Below are positions 24,620-36,683 of a DNA stretch of 64,000 nt, in pieces. A program made the position numbers and the translations under genes. Each line of letters starts with the position of its first letter. The first letter of the stretch is position 1. This DNA comes from Myrica gale (lineage: Eukaryota; Streptophyta; Magnoliopsida; Fagales; Myricaceae): positions 13,151,501-13,215,500 of the forward strand of contig OZ005605.1 in assembly GCA_963930655.1 (NCBI GenBank), read 5' to 3'. The notes beneath the pieces are model-generated. The model saw nothing but the letters and a program-made list of their open reading frames with translations. It made no database searches and had not been told where the DNA came from.

Positions 24620-24905
24620 CGTTACACTTGTCAATGTATCATGCTCTCTGCAATACCTTACACTTGTTCTGGTCGGGATTCACACTTGTTTGAAGTGTAA
24701 TACTTGGGATATTGCAGAAATAGCAATTGGTGAGAGAGAGAGTTATTTGGTCCAGAGAGTGAGAGAGAATTGTTCGGAAGTGACCATATTATAGAGGTAG
24801 CAACAGTTGAGAGTGAGGAACACAACTCTCTCACTCTCACGTATTGCTACCTCTGCGATATGGTCACCGGAATTGCAGAGTACCTTATGCCTTGACAATT
24901 GACAC
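24620..24905. repeat. Long imperfect inverted repeat (foldback element or small-RNA hairpin)
   Basis: The inner arms pair well: GTGACCATAT, GAGGTAGCAA and TGAGAGTGAG (24780-24817) pair with CTCACTCTCA, TTGCTACCTC and ATATGGTCAC (24829-24867), leaving an 11-base loop. The outer arms also pair weakly: the TGTCAATGTATCATG...CTCTGCAAT side near 24628-24652 with ATTGCAGAG...CATAAGG-like sequence near 24871-24898. GA-rich blocks lie between. There are no coding frames. It could be a foldback transposon or a transcribed hairpin. Confidence 0.6.
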
Positions 24906-25517
24906 GCTTTGCAACTTCTTTGAACAAACCATGAACTTTACAAGTATGGATTTTTTTTTCTAATCATGGAAAAGTTTTTACTTTCTCTCGTTTCGATATG
25001 CTTTGAAAAGATTGGGAAAGATTCCACCAATTTCCAAAAGTGCACTTTGAAAATGCTCTCTGTAAGATGCCACAAATTTCTTTTGTGGATGACCCATGCC
25101 GTGGGTAGAGGAAAAAAAAAATAGGAAAAGAAATACCCATAAAGATGCACTACGTCAACCTTATGTAATGCTCCGTTCGTTCAGTAATTTGGGTTTAGAT
25201 AAAATAGAAGTTGGTCTTGATGACGTATAAAAATTCTAGTTTTGGGTTTTTAATATACATTTATTAACTAGTGTATCACAAAACATGAGAAAAAGTTGAG
25301 TTTATTATATATATGAATTAAAATATATATGCTATATTCCATTTCATGTAAATAGTTATTGACAAAATTTTGTATTTTTAATAAAAAAATTAGATAATTA
25401 GTTTATATTTAATTATTGTAATTATCTCTTTAAATTACACCAAATAATTCTTAAAAGATAATCACGTTCGAGAGGAATCACTGCAAACCTTCTTGAACTA
25501 TTTCAGCTATTAATGGT
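24906..25517. other. AT-rich spacer
   Basis: No gene. The stretch from about 25170 (CTCCGTTCGTTCAGTAATTT) resembles the start of a MITE, but no partner end was found. Confidence 0.4.
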
Positions 25518-25695
25518 GTTGTTTGTTTGCCAAAATTTTGGGGGATATTTCCGAAATTTTGTGAATCTTATTACTTTATTGAAATTTATTGGGATTTGTG
25601 AAAAGTAGAGTGTGTATGTGTAAAACTTAAAATTTTGGAGTTTTGTTTGGCTTGACCGAATTATTGAGACCCAAAAATTTGGCTAAACAAACAAG
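25518..25695. mobile_element. MITE with TTTGTTTG terminal inverted repeats
   Basis: About 178 bp. The left end GTTGTTTGTTTGCCAAAATT and the reverse complement of the right end, CTTGTTTGTTTAGCCAAATT, match over roughly 25 bases with few gaps, both leading into TTTGGG. There is no coding capacity. The target duplication is unclear. Confidence 0.65.
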
Positions 25696-26767
25696 TCAAT
25701 TATATGTAAGGAAAACTCTGTACCATTAATTTTTTTTACTTTTAAAAGACAATTATCTTGCCAACAAGGAAAAAAAAACATGAGTGGTTTTCCAACTAGA
25801 TTCGTACAACCTTTTAATAGAGATATATCATACGAGTCAGTGTCAATATGTGTAGAATCCCACCGAGCAATAATTGCTACGAGTTAGGAGCCGCACTCAG
25901 CCCAAATCGAAGAGAAAGTCAGACTAAACCCTTTGAGTCTACTTTCTATCCCTTTCTCCAACAGAAGGACTCTATATATGGCTAATTGCCTTCTTCCTCG
26001 ACGCTGCAACTTTCTGCAGACACCGTTCATTGCGTTCAACGCGTGACCAGGGAACAGGTGCCGCTTAATGCGCGAGATATTCACTTCCTCAACTGCTCAA
26101 TCAGTGCCATTAATTATTCCAAACTCACCAAAAGTCCAAAACGAAACTTCACTTTCAACAAACTGCAGCCTCTGCGAATGTCAAATAAATCAACTTAGAT
26201 CACCTACCGCGGCGCATAATCTTGTGTGAAAGGTTCGAATATATGCGCCAGTATCCCATCCAAAAATCTCCACAAACGGACTAAGCAGCTCTGAGTGTTT
26301 CAACCACTTTGCCGTCCACTGAGTGGTCAGTCTACCAATCTGCGTTGCATTTCATGGAAGTTTAAGTAATATATATGTGTACGCAGAAGATGCCAATTAG
26401 GAACTACATTATGCCAAGGACTCAACCACTCTTGATATGAATATTGCCTGTACGACTAAGATTATTAAGCCCTTCTTTAAACTATGGCCACTCGGTTGGA
26501 TATATTTTACCAAGCCATTTTAGATGAGTGGATGGTTGTTGCTCCAGTGTCGATACCTGCTAGTGAACCCAAAGAAAAAACCTTTAGGTTTGCCATGTAA
26601 GACCACACTTAGGTCACAATTGGTGCGTTCAAATCATATAACTGTCTAGGTTAAATCGTACTAGGATAAGTAAAAAAATAGCCCAGTTGGGTTTAAGGAG
26701 GTAGCGGGATCAGGGATAGGGTTGAATTAATTGGACGACCATAACTGACTGACTATGTGTTTGGTTG
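25696..26767. other. Intergenic spacer
   Basis: No gene recognised on either strand. Short open frames near 25884-26198 have no domain or splice support. Confidence 0.45.
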
Positions 26768-27735
26768 TTTTTTTTCTAAGCAATCCTTAATGCATATATT
26801 AATATCCGAGAACATTAAAACCGGTAAAATTTAGAAAAAGCCTCAAAGGGTCAGCGAAAAACCTAATCAGACCCGAAGGCCCTACAAGCCTCAAAGGGAC
26901 TAAAGCCCTCGATGAAGGGACACGGAGGCCCCAGGATAACCTGGATCTAATAATTCAAACATCAAACTAGCCACAAGTGCCAAAGACACAAACAAACCAC
27001 AAGGGTCAGGACAAAAACACAAATGGCCACAAAGGCCGTGATACAGACATAAAACAACCACAAAGTCCAGGATACTAGCACAGATCAGCCACAAGGGTCG
27101 AGACATATCACAATTACTACGCAAGGCGGCGATGGCTTCCATAGGAAGGACGGACGAAGTGGCGATCCGAATCCCTCGAAGAACTTTTCATGCATACACC
27201 AGCTACAAAAGAGAGAAAGATAATGGACGTTCCAAATGGCACAAATCAGCGGCAGCAATGGCTGGAGGCAGAGTGGCCACGAGAGAAAAATATCCAAAAC
27301 AATCCAGGATAAAGGAGCATAGAAGTGCTCCAAACAAAAGGTTGAAAAGGGCAGCGAAAGCGGTTGGAAACCAAGCTCGTGAGGCACACGCCCCGCCGTA
27401 TGGGCGGCACATGGAGGTAGACGGGGCGACTGGTCAACACTATACTGGTCTGGAAGGAGAGTCTGCCACCTTATCTGTCCTGCTTTGGCGCTCGGGTCCT
27501 TCTTTGGAGGCTAAAAATTCTTAGATCTAGCCTCCCTTCTCTAGAGTGCAAGATGCACAAAGAGACCGGAAAGAGAGAAAAATGCACAGTAACCGGCCAT
27601 AGAAAGCTTGCTGCCCAAGGGAAGAAAAACCAACGGGAGGAGAAAGAGCTCCTCCTGCCAGTCACATCTGCTAAGAGGAAGGGGGTTAGAAGAGGGGGAC
27701 TGATGCGGCTAGAGTGAGGAGCTGAGAGCATCTTA
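26768..27735 (-). mobile_element. GC-rich polyA retroposon, copy 2 (minus strand)
   Basis: It starts at its 3' end with a T-run at 26768-26775. The minus strand then matches the 3' end of 45707-46795: GGGCCTT-GGGTC, TTTTTCGCTG, TACCGGTT and TTCTCGG in the same order before the polyA. The body contains about five degenerate 30-bp units (26965-27115), and the far end contains GAGGAGCTC and CTCCTCC words as in the other copies. The 5' boundary at 27735 is approximate, and I could not find a target duplication. Confidence 0.7.
26960..27116 (-). repeat. Degenerate ~30-bp tandem units in retroposon copy 2
   Basis: Five successive units start GCCACAAG, ACCACAAGGG, GCCACAAAGG, ACCACAAAGT and GCCACAAGGG, each followed by an A-rich ACA-containing half. 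The equivalent region of copy 3 (46490-46660) carries the reverse-complement words (CTTGTGGCCAG, TTTGTG). Confidence 0.7.
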
Positions 27736-27854
27736 CATGGGCATATAGCTAGTGGATACCTACAACCTCACCCTTTACCCCATTTTTAAAGTGCTCCTTG
27801 AAATTCTAGGGCGCTGATTAGAGAATGTACTACTTGTCTTGTTTGTGCTTGAAA

Positions 27855-29130
27855 TGAAAAAGATATATGTTATCATTGTTGGAAATTAGGACATACTATT
27901 AATTCATGCAGTGTCTTGCAGTTCCAATTCTCCACAAAATATGAGCTTGAACTCATAGCTGATCCTTGATATAACAACAAGCCCAAGCCCCTTGAACCAT
28001 GTTAGCCCAAGGTTGCTCCTTGAGTTATTTAACTCAATTTTAATGATAACAAATGAAAAAATAGGTTTGGAGTATTTTTAAAATACGTGGTTGTCAATCC
28101 ACTATTCAATTTATAGTACTCAATTGTATCTAAATCTCTCTCAAGTTCATTAAGCCCTATATTTGCTTTTAAACATCATGTCATGCACTTAAATTATTGT
28201 ATTTTTCATTATAGGAGTTTTCGTGTTGAAGTGAAAACTATTGCATATCAAAAAGAATGGAAAATCTCCTTCTGCCAAGATGGTATCGGCACAAGGGAGA
28301 CATGGTGTCGACACATTGCACTGCTGCCAGAATGTCATTTTGATGGTGTTAACACATGAGAAGATGTTGTTGACACATAGGCATATATGTGTCGACACAT
28401 GTTGCGAGAATATTATTTTTTAAATGATGACTTACCACGGATTTTAAGATGTTGTGACACCTAGGACACCTCTCTAAGATTCCAAAAAGACCCTTGGGAC
28501 CCCACAGGACTGAAGACCTATAAAGACAACATTATGTAGAGAAAAAAAATGATATTTTGCATCTCTAGCATCATCAATATTGACCTAGACTCCAAGAGAG
28601 AGATAAAAGCGCAAAAGAACAAAGCTACAAGCTTTCCAAGAGATCTGTTACTTTCTTGCTGTCATCACTATCAGATCTTGTCTTCTAGCCATTTATTGAG
28701 CATTATATTTGTTTAACATTCCTATCATTAAACCTTTGAAAAACCTATAAGTATGAGATACACTTAGGCCTACCTGTGAGGATAGAAGAAATCTCATAGG
28801 CTTTGAGATTTGTTGTTCGAGTTGAAGAGTGAGCTCGGGAAAACTCTTGTAACGGTTACTTAGCACCCGGAAACTAAGTCATGAATACTATTGGAATATA
28901 ATGGAAAAGTCCAAGGAAGGCAATAGCCTTGGGGGTGGACGTAAGCAAGTCTTGGTCGAACCACCTAAAAATAGCGGTGTTATCTCTCCTTCTTTTCTCT
29001 ATTAATTTATTGCTATCATTTATTGTTCTTCGTTTTATATAGCATTAAGTATTTTTCAGATTTGCGTTTTTTATCGAAAAGTCTAATATTCTGTTAAACC
29101 CAATTCATCCTCCCTCTTGGGTTGTTATTT
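27855..29130 (+). mobile_element. Old Copia remnant: gag zinc knuckle and LTR (SIRE-like)
   Basis: 27860-27915 reads C-Y-H-C-W-K-L-G-H-T-I-N-S-C, a CCHC knuckle of retroviral gag type. 28000-29130 resembles the LTRs at 33257 and 42862 in block order, especially GTGAGCTCGGGAAAACTCTT, AGCACCCGGAAACTA, GGGTGGACGTAAGCAAG, CGAACCACCTAAAAAT, and an ending close to CCTCCCTCTTGGGTTG. TGTCGACACAT palindromes replace the GGTCGACCGG words of the other copies. It is broken and diverged. Confidence 0.65.
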
Positions 29131-29693
29131 AGACTCATAAACCAGTGTCAGAAACCAACCTCAATCTAACTACATTGTATGTTTATATGTTCTCTATTAT
29201 TTCCATCAAGGAAATACCATAAACTCCCCTCAACTCTCCAGTCCATTCCCTCAATTTTGAACCGCGATCTGTCACCCTTACAACTAGACTCGTTTCTTCA
29301 ACAATACTCAAAAGACTTACTACTTCTCTTGGATGTCCTACCTTCACCTTCTATAAAACATTTCCTTGTTATCCCATTCCACATTTCGAATCAACTGTCG
29401 ATATCATTCTTTGCCCTACCTGATATCGCAATCCAACTCAAACCCAAATTTGATGATTTCCCAGCTAGATTTGGGCCTTCCAATGCAAAAAAAGGAAGGA
29501 CCAAATACCAACATAGCGCTACCTATAAGATGAGAGCCCAGAAAGCTCTAAAATAACAAGAAAAATAAAAACTTGGGAAGTGGCTGAATTCGTATTTGAT
29601 TTTCTCTCAAGCCTTGGAAGATCCTATCATCAATATCTTAAAGCAATATAAGTGGGAGTATAATGCCCACCAAAATTTTTTTGGAAAGAAATA
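29131..29693. other. Unassigned spacer with one orphan open frame
   Basis: A 125-codon frame at 29179-29556 has no domain I recognise and lies between retroelement pieces. I treat it as chance or decayed sequence. Confidence 0.3.
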
Positions 29694-30300
29694 TGTCACA
29701 CAGTTAAGAGGAGGAGGCATTTAGGGTTTGTAAAGGAAGAAAAGGGTCGGGAAGGACAAGAAGGAAAAGTGTATGGATGTTTGATTTGAAGACACAAGGG
29801 ACAAAAGATAGAAGATACGAGAAGCTTAAGGACAACTGGAGACTCGTGGGTTACACGTGATAAGCTTGAGGGTTGTGTAGTTGGGCCATCGTGGATATGG
29901 GTTTGTTGGTGGATTAAAGGCCCAGGTGATTGTCATGAATTGGAGGCTTTGGGCTCCGTAAATCTAGGGAGTTTGGTAGAGTCCAAAATTCAGGTGCTCT
30001 CTGATATATAGAGAGACGTTTATTTTGTTTTGGGCCTTGAAGAATCTTAACACTTTGGACACTCTTTCTCTCATCTCTCAATTTTGTATTGATGGCGGCC
30101 AAACCTCAAACTTGGCCTTATTTGTTCTTGATTTCAATTGAATTCCAAGATATTTCCATTTTATAGTATTTTATTCTACAAAAATTACAATTTCTACAGA
30201 AGATTGTTACATTTGATATCAGAGCTCTTCGATTCTGCAATGGCTGAGGGAACCCGCTATAAAGAGGTGCTTGAGAATGTGAACATATTTAGGAAAGATC
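29694..30300 (+). mobile_element. Gypsy 5' LTR end with primer-binding site and gag start
   Basis: An LTR-like segment (perhaps from TGTCACACAG at 29694) ends TTGTTACA at about 30210. It is followed by the primer-binding-like TTTGATATCAGAGCTC and an ATG opening M-A-E-G-T-R-Y-K-E-V, a common Gypsy gag start. The element is cut off soon after, before 30500. The left boundary is uncertain. Confidence 0.5.
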
Positions 30301-30500
30301 AAGATAATTAGTAAGGGTGATCATGGAATAGTAAAAGCCGACTCGACCCGGCGTTCCGAACCGAGTAACTTCGGGTCGGCCTTCCGAAAATTTAGGTCGG
30401 CTTACGTAAGTTTCGGGACGGGTGTCGGAATATACATAGGCTTTTCGAAATTTTCGACCGGAGATATATATATATATATATATAATAAAATATATGTATA
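30301..30500. repeat. GTCGG-rich segment and (TA)n microsatellite
   Basis: 30330-30460 repeats TCGGC/TTCCGAA words. 30465-30483 is a perfect TA run. No gene. Confidence 0.5.
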
Positions 30501-31027
30501 TACGTAATGCCCCGAGTCCAAACTCCAAACGGAAAGATTTCCGTATAAAATAAGGTTTTTCCACCATGGATAATCATTTATCTAGGCCCTAATATTTAGA
30601 AACTAATTTTGTACAACCTCAGCAAAATATTCATAAACCTTAAAAAGCCCAAAAATATCAATCTGAGCCCTAACATTTACATTAATATATCTGATATTTC
30701 CAATATCGATGAAGATCTCCCAAAATAATACAATATTGAATTCCCCAACATTAATCTCCGAAAGTACTCTTGCAAAACACACATTCGAAACACAAATCTA
30801 TCTGAAGCTCCTCAAACTTCTCTAATTCTGCCAAATCTGAAAAATATGAGAATAAGGGGTGAGCTACGACTAGCTCAGTAAGTAGTAAGTCAATGGGAGT
30901 TGGGAAAAAGACAATTTTATCACAATAACCGAAATCCAAAATAAAATACCTTGAGGCATACCAGATCCAAAAATACAAGTTTGTTACAAAAAGATCCAAG
31001 ACCGCGCAATATAGGGAAATCATCAAT

Positions 31028-31185
31028 AGTCACACAGACATCCAGGCCACAACGACCTCCAAATATCAGGCCACACAGACCTCTAGGCCACAAAGACCTC
31101 CAAATATCAGGTCACACAGACCTTCAAGCCACAAAGAGCTCTAAATACCACGAGGGGTATCAAATTGGCCACACAGACCACATAG
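31028..31185. repeat. Minisatellite inside the LTR, longer copy
   Basis: Repeats of about 18-36 bp built on GGCCACACAGACCTCYA and CAAATATCA. The equivalent block in the other LTR (32735-32860) has fewer units. Confidence 0.75.
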
Positions 31186-32734
31186 ATATATCACCAGCGC
31201 AAGGACAATTTTCACAGTATGCTCATCAAATAACTTATAAATATTTCAACTGAGTTTCACGAAAATCTCATTTTACCCAAAATTTGTTCAATTTTCCAAA
31301 TAATACATCAAAACATATAAAACTACGGTACACGTTTAAAAATCTCATTGACGAACCACTTACCTCGAATACTTAATCAATCATTAAAGCTTCTCCAATA
31401 ATTGTCGAACAATCTCTTGGAACCTAGTAACACCACCTCAATCCAAATTTTGGTCTCCAATATACATTCTCTTCAACTATTTATTAACTTAAATCTCTGC
31501 AACTTTAAAATTCAAAGATACCTATATCCATCAATTTTAAATTCAAACATAAGATCTTTATCCATATATTTCAAATTCAAATATAAGAATAATCTTTATC
31601 CATATCTTAACCTTTAAATTCAAACATAAGATCAAATCTATATTCAAACCTTTAAATTCAAATATATATCACATCTCCATATCAGCACCTTTAAATTCAA
31701 AAATACGATTTAACTTCTATCCAAAAATCAAATATAGGATTAAGCTCTATCTCTTCGTTTAAAATTCAAATTACTCACTTATACCTATTTCGGGACGGGG
31801 TATTACAATCTCCCCTCCTTAAAAGAAATTTCGTCCCCAAAATTTACGGCACCTTCCACAAAAAATAATTTCATTATCAAACTAAACTACAAATCATTTA
31901 TGCTTCTGCTGCGCACTCTGAATATACGTAATCACTTCACAATTTTTTTTCATTAGCACAATTCAAGCCTAAAACCCAAACTCATACAATATCCAAGCCT
32001 AAACTAAGATCAACATCAATATCCATAAAACAAGCCCATAACTTTAGCTCTTATCAAGATTTGAATCTCTTCCAAATTTAAAACTATAATCCGACTTCAA
32101 TCGAAATGCTTCTAAAAAATCACTAGAATTGTCACATATCACAACGTATGCTTGGACTTCAATCAAAATCTTCCTATTAGTCTACAGAATCATAAACCTA
32201 TGCTCTGATACCATCTATAACGTCCCGAGCCCAAACTCCAAACGAAAAGATTTTCGTATAAAATAAGGTTTCTTCACCATGAATAATCATTTATCTAGGC
32301 CCCAATATTTAAAATCTAATTTTGTATAACTTCAGCAAAATATTCATAAACCGTAAAAAGCCCAAAAATATCAATCTGAGCCCTAACATTTACATTATAT
32401 ATCTAATATTTCTAATATCGATGAAGATCTTCCAAAATAATACAATATCGAATTCCCCAACATTAATCTCCGAAATTACTCTTGCAAAACACGCATTCGA
32501 AACACAAATCTATCTGAAGCACCTTGAACTTCTCTAATTCTGCCAACTCTTAAAAATATGAAAATAAGGGGTGAGCTACGACCAGCTCAGTAAGTAGTAA
32601 ATCAAATGGGGTTGGGGAAAAGACGATTTTATCACAACAACCGAAATCCAAAATAAAATACCGTGAACCATACCAAATCCAAAAATACAAGTTAGTTACA
32701 AAAAGATCCAAGGCCGCGCAATATAGGGAAATCA

Positions 32735-32860
32735 CCAATGATTATACAGACCTTCATGTCACAAAGACCTCCAAATATCAAGCCACAAAGACCTCCAAAT
32801 ATCAGGCCACACATACCTCCAAATACCACGAGGGGTATCAAATTGGCAACACAGACCACA
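32735..32860. repeat. Minisatellite inside the LTR, shorter copy
   Basis: The same AAGACCTCCAAATATCA-type units as 31028-31185, with fewer copies. The pair shows array-length change since insertion. Confidence 0.75.
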
Positions 32861-33256
32861 TAGATATATCACCAGCGCAAGGAAAATTTTCACAGTATGC
32901 TCATCAAATAAGATATAAATATTTCAATTGAGTTTCACGGAAATCACGACAATCTCATTTTAACCAAAATTTGTTCAATTCCCCAAATAATACATCAAAA
33001 CCATATAAAAATACGGTATACGTTTAAAAATCCCATTGAGGAACCACCTACCTCGAATACTTAATCATTCCTTAAAGCTTCTCCAATAATTGCCGAACAA
33101 TCTCTTGAACCTAGTAGCACCACCTCAATCCAAATTTTGGTCTCCAATATACATTCTCTACAACTATTTATTAACTTCAATCTCTGCAACTTTAAAATTC
33201 AAACATACCTCTATCCATCACTTTTAAATTCAAACATAAGATCTTTATCCATATAT

Positions 33257-36200
33257 TGTTGGCTTTTGTACACAATCGAGATTTTGACGATTTCAATAAA
33301 TGGATCAAGTTTATAAAGTGGACATCTTCAAAGACAAAGACAACTTGATGAAAGAGCCAAAGACTTGAAGAAATAAGAACAAGAAGATGCAAAGAGCTTA
33401 AAGTGAAGATTCAAGACCTTAGGGTATAATCCTTGTAAGTCTTTAAGTTTTGTTTGAAAGATTAAAATATTTTTATAGGTTTCAAAACACCCCAAAACAA
33501 ACTCCCACACCTTTCATATACTTATGGGAAGTAAGTCTTCAAAATTGGGTGTTTAAAAGTTGTCAAAATTTTATTTTTAAAAGAACCGGATCATGCTTAA
33601 AATGAGGAGGTCGACCGGTTGTTCAAGCGGTCTACTGGTACTTCGACCGCCTCATCTAGCGGTCGACCAGTTAGCTTTCACAAAAGAGCCATTGAAGCTT
33701 TTGAAAATATGACCGTTGGGTAACGGTAACTTGAAGCGGTCGACCGGCTCGTTTTAGCAAAAACTCCCAACGGCTAGTTTTCATATGTGGCCTATAAATA
33801 CACCTTCATTTCGTCTAAAATGATAACCCAACGACCACATATTATTTCTACTACTTGAGAAATATTATAAATCTTCCTATTCTATATTTATCTTAGCATT
33901 CACACAAAACACACTTTCATATCCTTGTCTTTGTGTGAATAAAGAGATAGAGCCTTCATTTTCATATTTACTCTATCAAAAGAGTTTTTGTTCTTCCATC
34001 TACCTATCCAATAGAGGTGTTTCCTTTAGTGAGGTTGTTCACTAAAGAAGAAGCTTAGAGAGGGTATATCTCAAGCTTGGTTAGGTTGTGAGTGGTGAGC
34101 CCGAAAAACCACTTGGGAGGGTTTGAGTGTTGATCCCGGGAAAATACTTGTACGGTTCACTAGCACCCGGAAGCTAGTGTGTAAGCTATTGGAAGATAAT
34201 GAAAAACCTCAAGGCTCGGTAAGGAGCTTGAGGGGTGGATGTAGGCGGGTTTGTCGAACCACCTAAAAAATCACGTGTTTGCTTTCTCTATCCCTACTCT
34301 TTACATTTAGCACTTTCATACTTGTTATATCATTATACTTGTGCTAAATTAATATTTATTTTGCAAACACGGTTTTAGAAAACCAATTCACCCCCCTCTG
34401 GGGTTGCCTTAATCTTGAAACTAGAACTCACAATTGGTATCGGAGCAAGGTGCTCATTATACAAGATTTAGACATCTTGAGTTAGAATGGAAACTACAAG
34501 CTTCAACACTCAAGTTGAAGGACTTTCCACACTTAGACCACCATTTTTTAATGGAAGTGATTATGCATATTGGAAAGCTAGGATGAAAATTTATCTTCAA
34601 TCCATTGATTATGATTTATGGTTATACATTTTGAATGATCCACATATTCCCACAAAGAAAGTTAGAGAGGTTGAAACCCTTAAAAAAGAAAATGAATATA
34701 GTGACCTAGACAAAAAGAAAATCACTTTAAATGCTAGAGCTATGAACATTCTTTATTGTGCTTTAGAGAGAAATGAATTTAATAGAATATCTTCTTGCAC
34801 AAATGCTAAGGAAATTTGGCATGCTCTAGAAATCACTCATGAAGGAACAAGTCAAGTCAAAAATCAACATGCTTATTCATAACTATGAGTTATTTAAAAT
34901 GTCACCCAAGGAATCTATTTCTAACATGTATACTAGATTTACCACAATTATAAATGTCTTGAATGTACTTGGTAAATCTTATTGGTGAGAAAAATCCTTA
35001 GGTCACTGCCAAAGGCATGGAGGCCAAAGTGACTGTCATATAAGAAGCCAAGGATCTCACCAAGCTTCCTCTAGATGAGCTCATTGGATCCTTAATGACC
35101 CATGAGATCCAAATGCTCGAAAACGAAGATGAGAGCAAAAAGAAGATGAGGATCGCTCTCAAATCCTCCATAATTGAAGATGGAGATGAAGATGAGGAAG
35201 ATATAGTCTTAATGACTAGAAAGTTCAAGAACTTCCTCAAGAGCAAGAAAGGAAAGAGAAGCCTCACATACAAAAAGACATCTTGGAAGGCTAACAATGA
35301 AAGTTCCTCCTCCTCCGAAGAAGAAGAAGATGGTGAAATAGCCAACATGTGCTCCATGGCTTTTGAAGATACTGATGAGGATGAGGATGAGGTTCATTCT
35401 TCAAATGACGAGCCTGAAACTTCATATAGTGAGCTTCAAAATGCTTTTAATGATTTTTTATGTCAATTCGAACTACATGGTTCAAAATATACATCTTTGA
35501 AAAAAAAACTCATTTTGATATCCAATGAAATTGATTTATTGAAAAATGAACGAAACACTCTAAAGCTTGAAAATGATTTATCACAACAAAAAGCTTTAGA
35601 ATTTGAAAATGAAAATGTTGCTTTGAACAACAAGATTGTTTCTCAAAGCAAAATTATTGAGAAGTTTACTAAAGGAAGCAGAACCTTGGAAAACATACTT
35701 AGTAGTCAAAGATGTGTCTTTGACAAAAGTGGCTTAGGCTACAAGCCTTCAATTCACCAAAAATATTTTAAGAATTATTTTGTGAAGGCTAAGTCTTTTA
35801 ATGCACCTACTCAAACATGTCATTTTTGCAACAAAAATGGGCATCTTATCTTTGATTGTGCATTAAAGAAACTTGGGAGCAAGGCTCTCAAGAAAGCATG
35901 GGTTCCAAAAGGAACCAAAACTAACATTGAAGGACCCAATAAGGCTTGGGTACCAAAAATTGTTTCTTGATTCTCTTGTAGGATGGAGCAACGAATGATG
36001 CCTGGATGAAACTTGCCTATCAAGAAGGCTTGTGACATTTGAGAACATATGCTAAAAGGGAAAACCTTTGGTAACATCTAAATCCTAGATTGAGAATATG
36101 TTTTTTAATTGTTGATTAATTATCTTCTATGATGATTTCTTGGTTGTTAAATGTTATAAATGCAAATGTATTTATCATTCACATATTTTCTTGCATTTAT

Positions 36201-36683
36201 CAAAATGGAATATCTATAAGCTATCTCTTTTACAAAAATCCTGATCTTTGATAAGTTTTTGTGTGCTTAAAATTTTCTTTGGTTAAGAATGACCTTTAAA
36301 TTGTCATTGGTTGCAAAGAGGTTGGTACAAACCCACTTGGTGGGCTACTATCGTAATAGCGATGGACTCTTGAGTCCCCGTTAGACATCCTCTATACCAT
36401 GACAAAGAGATTGTCATTTAAAACCCAAACTTGTTCTTTTGGATGAAAAATTAACTTTTGAATTATATCCATTCATTCTCTTTTTGACTGACAAAGGGGG
36501 AGAATTATTAAATGTCTACATGCTTGGATTCTCTTTATTTTTAGAATACATATTTGAGGAGATATGTATCCTTTGACTTTTTGATGTGCAAAGGGGGAGA
36601 AATGTGCTAATAGTTTTGATAAAACTATATATTCTCCTTTTAATTGAATTATGTTTTAATTGTATTACTCTTTATGAATCCAC
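33257..36683 (+). mobile_element. Gag-only Copia (SIRE-like) element, copy 1, 3' end lost
   Basis: The 5' LTR is at 33257-34432 (TGTTGGC...ACTCACA), followed directly by the primer-binding-like ATTGGTATCGGAGCAAGG. Gag parts lie at 34487-34882 (PPFFNGSDYAYWKARMKIYL) and 35095-35970, with an acidic coiled-coil-like middle and a CCHC knuckle TCHFCNKNGHLIFDC. No protease, integrase or reverse transcriptase follows. The gag end leads straight into a 3' tail with repeated AAAGGGGGAGAA tracts (36494-36600), as in copy 2. The 3' LTR is absent and Gypsy sequence begins at about 36684. It inserted into the LTR at 32216-33256. It is broken in a few places. Confidence 0.85.

Larger units (their letters stand above)
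30501..33256 (-). mobile_element. Minimal-interior LTR element (Gypsy-type ends), minus strand
   Basis: Two long direct repeats, 30501-31807 (about 1.3 kb) and 32216-33256 (interrupted at its outer end by the Copia LTR at 33257), are closely similar. On the minus strand the LTR starts TGTAATACCCCGTCCCG. A purine tract (the complement of ATCTCCCCTCCTT) abuts one LTR at 31808, and TGGTATCAGAGC abuts the other near 32200-32212. Only about 410 bp, with no coding sequence, separates them. The element has end signals but no protein genes, so it must have used enzymes of a relative. It is incomplete. Confidence 0.8.

Noticed and set aside
27132-27524. 130-codon open frame
   Set aside because: It is antisense to retroposon copy 2 with no recognisable domain.
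29179-29556. 125-codon open frame
   Set aside because: It lies between retroelement fragments with no domain, no splice context and no promoter signal.
31028-31185. Evenly spaced repeats that superficially look like a CRISPR array
   Set aside because: This is a plant LTR minisatellite with degenerate adjacent units, no unique spacers and no cas genes.
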